Below are positions 38,344 to 51,400 of a stretch of 64,000 bases of DNA, in pieces; the first letter of the stretch is position 1; the number at the start of each line of letters is the position of its first letter. Both the position numbers and the translations under genes were made by a program. The stretch spans positions 4,960,001 to 5,024,000 of the forward strand of contig OX359201.1 in NCBI GenBank assembly GCA_947172415.1, written 5' to 3'. This DNA comes from Chondrosia reniformis (Eukaryota > Porifera > Demospongiae > Chondrillida > Chondrillidae). The notes under the pieces were generated by a model, which was not told the DNA's origin, did not search any database, and worked only from the letters and a program-made list of their open reading frames with translations.

Positions 38344-38878
38344 TATATAATGGTTGAGTGACTTGCCTGTATAGCTATGGACTGCTAAACGTTGACAAGG
38401 GATCCTGTAGATTACTCCAAACTTTGTGGATGGTGTTTTTACATTTATTAGTTTCGAGTGTAGCGTGGTGGTGGATTTATGGATGATTTTGATGTTGAGC
38501 TTATGAAAGGTCCTTTGCAGAGTTTCACTCAGGCCAGGGGATGCAGAGGAGGTGCTCCTTATTGTTTGGATTGTCAGTTCTGGGTTTGGTAGACATGATA
38601 GGAGTAATGTAGATCCCTTGTCAATGTGGAGCAGTCTACATATAGGAGAAACCGGCAAGTCACTCAACCAGAGAATGAGTGAACAAAAAAGAGCCATTTA
38701 AAGAATGGATTTAAACAACTCATTAGCAGCTCGTATACATTCAGCATTACGCAACATAGACTGGGATGGGGCCACAGTCCTTCAAGGTGAGCAAAACAGA
38801 ACAAGAAGGAAGATCAAAGAGGTCATACACATCAGAACCACACCATGCATAAACATGGATCAGGGGGATTCCTCATTC
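38344..38878. mobile_element. Penelope-like element fragments, folded (unit 6)
   Basis: Same fragment pair as in unit 3 (NNSLAARIHS). Confidence 0.72.
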
Positions 38879-39198
38879 TTTGATTATCAGTTCATTCTGA
38901 TAGAGAGAGAGAGAACCACCACTAATTAATCACTAATTAATGAATGAAGATTATTTATTCTTTGTAATTGTATATGAATTGAATTTTTTGAATTGAATTA
39001 TTAGATTGGAACTCCACTTAGTCCAAGGGACTACTTTTTCAGGGAGGCCAGTAACAGTACATACATGCAACATATATATAAACACACATATAGTAAATCA
39101 GTCATAAATTGGTCAGTAATATATACAGTACAAGTTACAATATACTAAGGTAATCTAATAATATATATATACATATACAATAAGAGAGTAGCATGAAT

Positions 39199-39343
39199 GG
39201 AGCATTGCTGTAGCAATGGTAGTACAGTTGCAGAGCACCAGTGATCATAACCACGTATCCTGGGTTCAACTCCTAGGAATTGCTTCTTTTGTGTTTTTTT
39301 CTTTACTCTTGATTTGATTATCACTTTAATTATTCATATCTAA
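39199..39343 (+). repeat. SINE with Met-tRNA-like head (unit 7)
   Basis: Same element and position as in unit 2. Confidence 0.62.
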
Positions 39344-39363
39344 GTGTTGTTGTCTCCTTAAAG

Positions 39364-41563
<2,200 letters not shown>

Positions 41564-41991
41564 AGGCCATTCATTTGTTTTCTTTTTAAATTAACTTATT
41601 TGAGGACGAATAAAACTAACTTAAACACAAATGCATAGTTTTAGAATAATTAACATTACATTTAAATTTACAATTATTTACTTTTAAATACTCCCTCCCC
41701 TCTTTATAGAAAGGCAAATTGTTATTTTAATAAACACATTAGCATATTGCTAAGTAGGATGCCCTTAAACAGTTACTATATTATTGTATTCCCCCTTGAT
41801 ATTTTCTAGAAGAAACCCTAGGCTGACTTGTATAGTTAAACAACCTTTTCTACCAGACAGGTCTGACGTGTAATTTCACTGTTGTATATATGCGCTGCTA
41901 TGTACAATTATGTATGTGCTATGTATAATGTATTTAGTATAGGAAGTATAGAAGGCATGTAGATGTATTAGGAATGCTAAAAGCTGTTAGG

Positions 41992-42044
41992 ATTCCCATT
42001 TGGTATATGTGCAATGATTGATTCCCATTTGGTATATGTGCAAT
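41992..42044. repeat. 29-bp minisatellite, 2 copies (unit 7)
   Basis: Same as unit 4. Confidence 0.92.
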
Positions 42045-43845
42045 ATAATATGTTAGGCTTACAAAAAGCCAAACTAGCATCCAGTTATGGTTATGGGGAC
42101 ACAAGGCTGCACTTGGGCACGTATAAGCCATCACCACTTGCAAGGCCACCAGGCTGTCCACCTCCGTAGGTCTTAAGCCTAGCTGACTGGGAGTATATGC
42201 CTTGGTCATTATACTATTTACTCTTAAAGAAAAAGGGTAGGGGCAGAGAAGCTAGGAAAAGAAGAGAAGAAGGAACAACAGACAACAAAACTGAAAGGCA
42301 ACAGTGAAGGGAGCCATGGGGAACTAGCCAGGAGATGTACATTTTTAGTGACTTTGAGGGAAATACTTAGTACATGCTTCTGACAAAATTCTCAATATAT
42401 AATACAATATGCATATACACATACATATATGTATTATACTGGCCTTAAGGCAGGACATTCCTTTATTATAATAACCACTTTACAACTTTGCTGCCATTAC
42501 ATCAACATTTGTAGGATGTCTGACTATTAAGGGGCACTAAAAATGAAAGTTTTTTGATTGTTTTTTTAAATAATGCCCCTCTTCTCCAATTTCTCAGTGT
42601 TAAAACATCCAGGAGAAGGAAGGCCTCAGCATTTAGAAGCCAATTTTAGGTCATTTGTTTCTAATGGAACAGATAATTTGTATATATGATCATAAACTAT
42701 GTATATATGTACACAACTATTATCCAGTAATTTATATAATTAGGTTATCATACGTATTTGTATAATTTGTTTACAGCTGATGGGAATATATATTTCAAAA
42801 AATATTTCTATGCAATTATTTTTCAATACTGTAGATACTGTACACAAAATAGCATCCTATAGCTAGCACACTATGGCTTATAAAATTACTTCCTGTTACA
42901 TATAAGTCAATGTGTCTCTATGCACTACATACTAGATGTACAACATCTGGCAGCATTGGTATAGGAACTGGGGCAGATGAAGCTGCAGTCTCCCTAACAT
43001 GTATATATACTCCACACAATGACATGCATACAGCAAATTTATCATTAAGCATATATAGATTCTTGTTACGCATGGCTCAAAGGAATTTGTTTGCACTATA
43101 TAGCTATAAGAATGGAATGACAAAGGTTACCTGTATGGTGGTGTACATGGAAAGAATAAGAGTAGACACCATGCATAAATATTTCTAGTGGGAAGCACAT
43201 CATGCAAAATGCTGCCAGATGTAGGGATATAGTGCAACACACCATTGCTTGTATATATGAGTCATGCATGCACAGCTAATATTCACTGTGTAACATCGAT
43301 TTAATTCTTGTTTCTGTATGTATACTTTTTGTGTGCCATCCGTATATCTTGACTATTTTCATAGAAAATTTATTATGTTTCTAGTATATATTCTGAACAA
43401 TTAATGCAGAAGGGACAGAAATATAATATATTGACTGATTGTGAGTATTATAATATTATTTGGTTGATTGATAATTGATAGATTGATTGACTGATCGTGA
43501 GTATTATGATATTATTTGGTTAAATTATGCATGATTTCTATATGTATATATACGATACGTGTCACAATAAGTGCCTATATATGGTGTCGCGAGAATATAG
43601 TTGCATGTGTGTACTATATATAATGTGTGTCAGTTAACTCTATTTTATGAGTTTAGTTACAATCTAAATTGTCTTAATCAATTAAATAACTATTTCAAAA
43701 TTTCTTTGCTGCTGGAAATTTCTAAATACAAACAATATACTAATTAGCAAAGCTACTGTCATATCAGTTTGGTGATATTAAACTACTTGTTGAATTTTAA
43801 GTTTCTTGTTCTACTGTAACAGTATCCAGCTGCAATCTTTTCCAA

Positions 43846-44412
43846 CTAATGCGAAATCACTTCCAAAGACTGTGCCCTATCATTGAAGCCAATATCAGCA
43901 AAGTTGTGGATTTCTTGAGTTCTATGTTTAGCATCTACTTCACAGTAAGACCCATTGAAGCCTGTTTTGCTATACAGACGCCACAAACCACTAGTGGCAA
44001 TAACAGAGCTAACACCAGGTGCTGCACCAGGAGGGAAGTAGGGCTTCAGATTACTGATATTCATTCTAGTAGACAACATTGTTCCTCGATATTGACTATG
44101 TTCAAAGATAGCCATTGTTGGAGTGTTCACATCAAAGCCTTGTGCAGATTTGATTGGAAAGCCAACATCAATCCACCTTCCTGAGTTCTTTGGATAAATA
44201 ACGAATGACTGTCCTGTTCCTGCACCGTCTTTGCCAAAGTCAACAGCACTATAGACAATCCAAACAGTTCCATCAGCTGAGTCCAGTGAGATCTGACAAC
44301 AAGTATAAGAGAAGCTGTCATCTTCCATTTGTGGAACAGCAGAATAATACTTATTAGTTGGGAATTGCCCTGAAGAGTTAGTGGCAAATCGAATTCCTCC
44401 GTGGAGTTGCAT
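43846..44412 (-). CDS. Beta/gamma-crystallin domain protein (unit 7)
   Basis: An intact 188-codon copy with one private change, Arg for Lys at residue 164 (KHRTQEIHNF); His at 169 as in units 1 and 4. Confidence 0.87.
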   Translation of the reverse strand: MQLHGGIRFATNSSGQFPTNKYYSAVPQMEDDSFSYTCCQISLDSADGTVWIVYSAVDFGKDGAGTGQSFVIYPKNSGRWIDVGFPIKSAQGFDVNTPTMAIFEHSQYRGTMLSTRMNISNLKPYFPPGAAPGVSSVIATSGLWRLYSKTGFNGSYCEVDAKHRTQEIHNFADIGFNDRAQSLEVISH

Positions 44413-44509
44413 TCTGCTCAGTATCTGCAGTGAGTATATTTCCTTAAAGATGCAAAGCTGTAGGAGCTGATAAAAGCAGTTGTTGTATAGCAGTGACTTT
44501 CCTCATCCA

Positions 44510-44517
44510 CTTTTATA
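44510..44517 (-). promoter_or_regulatory. TATA box of crystallin, unit 7
   Basis: TATAAAAG at the conserved spacing. Confidence 0.65.
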
Positions 44518-44772
44518 CAAGTTTGGCTCCAGCTACAGCTATAGAGATACGTATATCATATTACACTTATATAAGCACTACAAACCACTAAAGACTCGTG
44601 CAGCTGGTATATAGGTGCATAATCATTTAATGTAATAATGTATACATAGATAAAGTTTAAGAAGGTATTTCTAGAAAAATAAAACTACTATCAGCTTCAA
44701 ATTAAAGCTTATAGAAAGGTGTACATACAAATAAAAACACTAGTATGATTCCAATTAAGGTGGCATGGCCTA

Positions 44773-45345
44773 TATATAATGGTTGAGTGACTTGCCTGTA
44801 TAGCTATGGACTGCTAAACGTTGACAAGGGATCCTGTAGATTACTCCAAACTTTGTGGATGGTGTCTTTACATTTATTAGTTTCGAGTGTAGCGTGGTGG
44901 TGGATTTATGGATGATTTTGATGTTGAGCTTATGAAAGGTCCTTTGCAGAGTTTCACTCAGGCCAGGGGATGCAGAGGAGGTGCTCCTTATTGTTTGGAT
45001 TGTCAGTTCTGGGTTTGGTAGACATGATAGGAGTAATGTAGATCCCTTGTCAATGTGGAGCAGTCTACATATAGGAGAAACCGGCAAGTCACTCAACCAG
45101 AGAATGAGTGAACAAAAAAGAGCCATTTAAAGAATGGATTTAAACAACTCATTAGCAGCTCGTATACATTCAGCATTACACAACATAGACTGGGATGGGG
45201 CCACAGTCCTTCAAGGTGAGCAAAACGGAACAAGAAGGAAGATCAAAGAGGTCATACACATCAGAACCACACCATGCATAAACATGATTCAGGGGGATTC
45301 CTCATTCCTGATAAAGACCGCCTAACTTGTTGCTGATGCTCAATA
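44773..45345. mobile_element. Penelope-like element fragments, folded, with natural right flank (unit 7)
   Basis: Same fragment pair, but here the plus-strand piece continues past 45307 into DNA seen nowhere else in the window, instead of being cut by a unit junction. Private substitutions (for example HNIDWDG for RNIDWDG) show that it has drifted apart from the internal copies. Confidence 0.68.
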
Positions 45346-45479
45346 AGGCTTTATTTAAGTATCTGATCATATAGTAGTTCATAATTATGAAAATGGAATG
45401 GTACTACTGCAAATTTGTACATATGCTGCAAATCATGCAAGCTAAGGGAAAGTCCCTTTACGTGACCGTATACCTAAAA

Positions 45480-48400
45480 ATGGTAGTCGATTGGCTGCTC
45501 AGCGTACCTCTTCTCTCGGTCTTGCTAGTAGTCCTATTGATAACTCTCTGCTGGTATAGGTGAGTTCTCCTGAGTGACCAGATAGGCCTCCCTCTTTAGC
45601 TACCTCACTCCTACACAGACCTTATATACTATGTAGGCTATCTAAGATCAAGCTCGTAAGTCTCCGCACTCCTATTTTAGTGATCTTTGATTTTTTAAAG
45701 GTTCCATGATTATAAGCTTGTTCTGGTAATGAGTCGCCACTGATTAGTGTGAATGGTGAAACTTAGTTTCGTAATATAAAGGGCAAACCGAATGGAGCAA
45801 TAGCTCAATGACAGAGCGCTGGTGTTCATAACCAACTTTCGATTGCCAGCAAAATTGCTTATTTCGCGTTTATCCCTCCCCGAAACTGATTATAATTACT
45901 TGTGGTTTGATTATCACTTTGATTTTTCATAGTTATAGCTATAAGCCGTACCTATATCTGAAAGACCAACCTATATCTGGACCGAGGCTAACTCCATTTT
46001 TAGGGAACTTGGGACTCGTCATAAAGTTTTCCGTAGGTTGACTGTATGTATTGTCTATAAAGAACATTATTTACTTATAAAGTTTTTAATGAATAATAAT
46101 TAATATTTCAAAAAAGCTGATATATTGAAACAGCAGTGGTTGTGTGAGATGGGTCAGACGTCAACACCTAAATTCATTATATAGGACGACACGCTGGGGT
46201 TGTTTACTCACCTTCTGAAGACATATGGCAATACAAGCAGGTAATGCTTATATACTAATATTATATGTAATGCATATTCAGGGCTGCATAGAGGGGGGGC
46301 AGGGGATTTTGTCCCCCTAGACATTTGGGAACCCCCTAAACTGCTTCGACATACCATTGCCCCCCCCCTAAATTTTGAAAATTTTCATTTTCCCCCTATG
46401 TAATGCATATTGTATATTGTATATGTCTTTTGGAATCAAAGAGTCAATAGACATTTTAATATAGGATCCTAATGTCTGCTCCATTATAGAGCTTCAATCA
46501 GACATCACCTGGTCTGGGCTGGGTCTTTGAATATCCACTTGTTCTGATAACAGAAGCATCACTAATTAGTGCTAATTACATAGTTATAGTAATTGTAGTG
46601 TATTATATATGAGGAAAAACATGAATGCAGAATTACTCTATGGCTATACTGTATTTATTATGCTTTGTTTGAATATTAATGTATACCTTAAATCAGTCAG
46701 AACTTATAACAGTAATATATAATAAGTAAGCTATTCTTTAATTAAGGTTTATATCTTAAAATAGACCTACAGAAATGAAATGAAGCATACATATGTTAAA
46801 TACATTAGCAATTTTGCAATAATTTAACAACTTTATGTTTCATCATTATAACTTATAACATGTACCTATATCTACAGAATGTATTAATAGTAGATATTTT
46901 ACACATGTTTATGGGGTTATATTTCTATATAATTAGATTGTATTTGGGGCCAAAACCTTTTATTGTGACGGTTGACCCAGAACTTATACGTAAAGTTACT
47001 ATCACTCACTTTGACAACTTCTCATCAAGGATAGAAGTAAGGCATCCGTTCACAATACATTCTGAGAAACAATTTATAGTGTAATAACATACGGATTCCT
47101 TCTAACTACATCAAACTTATCTTTTGGATGGTGCATCCTTCAACTCTTTGAGCTTCTAAAATGCAATCGCTGATGAAGACTGTCAGGGTTGAATGTTCCA
47201 CCAAGAAATTAAATCTGAAGTACATTTTTTGATGCTTAGCGACTTGAAAGGTGCACCACCCGAATGATAGGTTCAGGGTGTGTTAATGTCCACATCTTAT
47301 GTACCTTCTAGAACAGTACGAGTTTATTTCCAATTGTACATGAAGGAAAGGAATGCGAAGGAATAGCAGTTGTCAGTGGAGATATTTGGAAAAGAAAGAG
47401 AAACATACTGACTCCAGCTTTTAGTTCTTTAAAGATGAAGCAGGTACAGTAGAATCTCATTATAATGAAATCACTAGTAAAAAAGTACGTACTTTGCTAA
47501 ACCCAGCAAAAATTGTATACTTTTATATGCATTCAATATCTGGGCTGTATGCAGAACTTGGAGCCAGGGGGGAATGAAAATTTTCAAAATTTAATGGGGG
47601 GAAATGGTATGAGGGTATCGAAGCAGTTTAGGGGGTTCCCAAAGGTCTAGGGGGGCATTCCCTCTATGTAGTCCTGAATATAGTGAATATTTGATATAAG
47701 AAACCTTTTTGCTCCCCCTTGATCTTCACTATAATAAGATTCCACTGTATATATTTACCTGTACATGCATATGTTTGTATGAAATACTAAGGCGTACTTG
47801 TTATTGTGTTCATAGTAAAAAAATGATTATCCTTGAGTATCAGCCATTTGCTGTTTATTGTGCATTTAGGTATGTATATACATATGTACATAGTACGTAT
47901 ATGTGTATTGCATGAATGTATGGTTTTGAAGAGCACACATATATATTTACATACAATATGCCTTGAATATGTAATAAAAAATATTATCTAAAATGTATTC
48001 CTTATTTTGTACGTATATACAGTACGTATACCAGTACAATCGGATGTATTTAAGCTATTAATTAAATGTTAGTATAAACGAATATAATTAGTTAGGTATG
48101 ATTTGCTTGTACATTCCTTGTCTATTGTATGAATAATCATTTCCCTACATACGTACTATGTCTATTCTAAAGTAAAAGGCCTATGGGGAACTAACCCAGT
48201 GAGAGCTTTGGATGAGGATACAAGAGTCTTCTATTCTACTGGGTCAGACAGCTGTTTCTGGGAATTCCACCGTTCATCAATGACCCTGGAAATCTTTCTG
48301 GGATTTCTTTTTTTAAGTCCTTAGATACTATATGTTAGTAAGGACTGTTAAGTCATATAGCCTTGCAAGAGATGTTCATTAAAATGGCTGCTGATTGTCT

Positions 48401-51400
48401 ATTTTTATTACCATCACAGATGGAGCCACTGATCAGATCAAGCACATTAAGGCTGGCTGCTAAGATTGCTAAGTTTTCTGACAAAAGAGAAAAAGTGGAT
48501 GTTTTAAAGTATGAAGAATTGAGTCAGACAAGCTTGCCAATCTTATAGAATTCTGTGTAGATTTACAGAATATATGCTTCATGTTGGTGGCATGATAACC
48601 ACCACTGGTTGCCAATTTAATAGGACTTCGGTCCCCCAGCCAAGATTAGACTTCAGTCACTTTGGTGTAATACTTCCAGTGATTATTTCTTGCTTATCAT
48701 TACAGCCTTTGTACAGGCCAAGTGTAAGTTACTCCCTTTTTCATGATAACCATAGTTTAATGTGATTATGGGTTTTTCCTTAGTATATATAGTAGTTATA
48801 GCCCAGAGGTGAGGACTGTATAACTGAAATATATATAATGAGAGGCTGAATGTAGTTATATTTCGGCAGAAGTCTGTGGCAATGAGCTATAACTGATATA
48901 CATATACCCCATTGCCATGGCATTCAAAAAAAGGAGCCTGGAATCGAAATGGCTAAAAAGATGAAAGAATTATAGATATATATATGTCCATCCTCCTTTG
49001 AAATAGTCTCTATAACAAGCTGACAATGGAGGTCATCCTCTCCACCGTCTTTGGAAGAGCAGTGGATGTGCAGAATGGAAAGGGAGGAGAGTTGTACGAG
49101 AATGTTAACACAGTATTCAAGGGAATGATGGATGGTGGATTTTATTTAAAGATGCTGAGAGTATTAGCACGTAAGGGCAAACTCAATCTCTATATTATAA
49201 TGTACATAGTAATAATGCATTAAAGCCTCTCTTATAGGTGATACTTCAAAATACAGAGGTACAAACGTATATATATACAACATAGCTCCCTACTGCACAT
49301 GCATAATTCCATATATATACATAACTATATACGGTAAGATGTAATTTCCAACAGACTTTTAATGTAAATGTATGTATGTACAGCATATTTTAAGAGATAT
49401 CATCTATTTTTATTACGCTAACTTTGTATCTTTCATTATTTCATAAGTTTATATATCCAACTTTATAAAAGTAATTCAGCCAGACTTTCTCCTGTTATAG
49501 TTGGGTTCCCATTCATGACCCCCCTTCTGGTGTCACTGGCCAGAATGAGCAAGGTTAGCAAGGCCATGGATTTTGTAACTGAAGCCTCCGTAGAACTGAT
49601 TGAAAAGCGAAGAAAACAAGATGATTTAGTAAGCAACATATCAACTCAGCTACCTATAGCTACATATATTAGTTTTCCTCAAGGCCAGAAAGATTTTTTA
49701 TAATTATCTTTACATAAAGCACAGTTTAGAAATCTATTAGACTGCATGCATCTGTTACTTATAAGTTTCTACCCTGGGGGGCTTAAGTCGCTGAAGAAGA
49801 CCCCTAGGGTTGAAACGTCCAATTCTCAAGAAACATCTCTAGATGCTCAAAAGGACTAAAGATTAACCATGTCAAATATTTGTCTGTTCCTTATCTTAAA
49901 TTGCAGTCGACCGTTGAGGCAGCAGACTGTATGTGTTCAGTTGTTTTATCATGTAGAGCCAACAGAAGGACCTTCTTCAGCTGATGATTGATGCTTGTGA
50001 TGATGAGACTAAGGTCACTCTAAGTAATGGGGAAATTGTTGCTGACGCTGTTACCTTTCTGTTGGCTGGCTACGAGACAACCAGTAGCTTCCTCACATAC
50101 GCTTCCTACCTCCTAGCCCTCAACCCTGAAGTACAGGAAAAGCTGTCGATAGAAATTAGTAGCTATCTTAAGGAGAATCAGGTTGGTATATAGTGACATA
50201 CAATGTATTGGGAATTAAATGTATGTGTCTAAAGAATGCTTGATTGTGAGTTTTACTGGCATCCATTATCTTTCAATGTGCATTGATTTGGTACCTCAGT
50301 AATTCTGTATTCCAGTCCATGCACCTTAAGCTTCATCTAGCATTCTTTTAACCATAATGTTTTACTTATACCTGTAATTTACCATTGCATTTGATCGCTG
50401 ATATATACGGTAAGTAACTTGTGACTCTGTATACACTACACATACGGTGTAGGCTTGTCACTAATATTTCACTAGCCGTGAACACAGTGAACAATGTCTT
50501 CAGCCATGCCTTCCTCTCATGCCAACTACAACTTTGTATCCAACAATTTGTATTGAGCGATTCAATATGAATAATCTAACAACCAGCTCTACATCTACTT
50601 TAGAGTAAAGGGAATTAAGAGATTTGGATGAGAATATAAGAATGTTCTTCTTTTTACTTCTCTTCTTCTCCACTGGGCCAGACAGCTGTTTCTGGGATTT
50701 TCACTCTTCATCAGTGACCCTGAGAATCTTTGTCTTCTTGTTGATCTTTTGATATAATTTAATATACTGTATTTGAAACTACAATCGGTGTATATATATT
50801 GAAGATGTTTTATAGCAATTCTTTTTGGCATATACTAAGAGAAGTGGTTCCTACCTTTTTGCATGTGTAGAATTGTGCAATGTATGATGCAATCCAGGAC
50901 CTCAAATATCTTGACATGGTTTTTAAGGAAACATTCAGAATGTATCCGGGAGCCAAGTAAGCACACATATATATACTGTACATACTTATAATCAGGAGTA
51001 CACAGTTAAGAAGGTGTTGAGGCATTCACGATTACTGAATGTGTGATTACGTATATGGGCAAATGTGGTGAAATATTGCCCCTCTAATCACACCTTGCAT
51101 TGGTGAGACCATCTCACTTCATTTTAACAGTGATATGTACGTACATCAAATTTAAAATAATCATACATTGCAGTCTATTACGAATGTGTACAAAGTCATG
51201 TACCATTGATGACATTTATTTCAAGAAGGGCACCTTTGTGATGGTTCCAATCTATCACCTCCATCATCATCCCGAAATCTGGGAGGATCCAGAGGAATTT
51301 AAGCCAGAAAGGTACGTATATATGAGTAAGCCATAATACAACTGAGTGCATAAAACATAATATATTAGTTAGCTGAAGTACTTCAACATATTTTGAGCAT

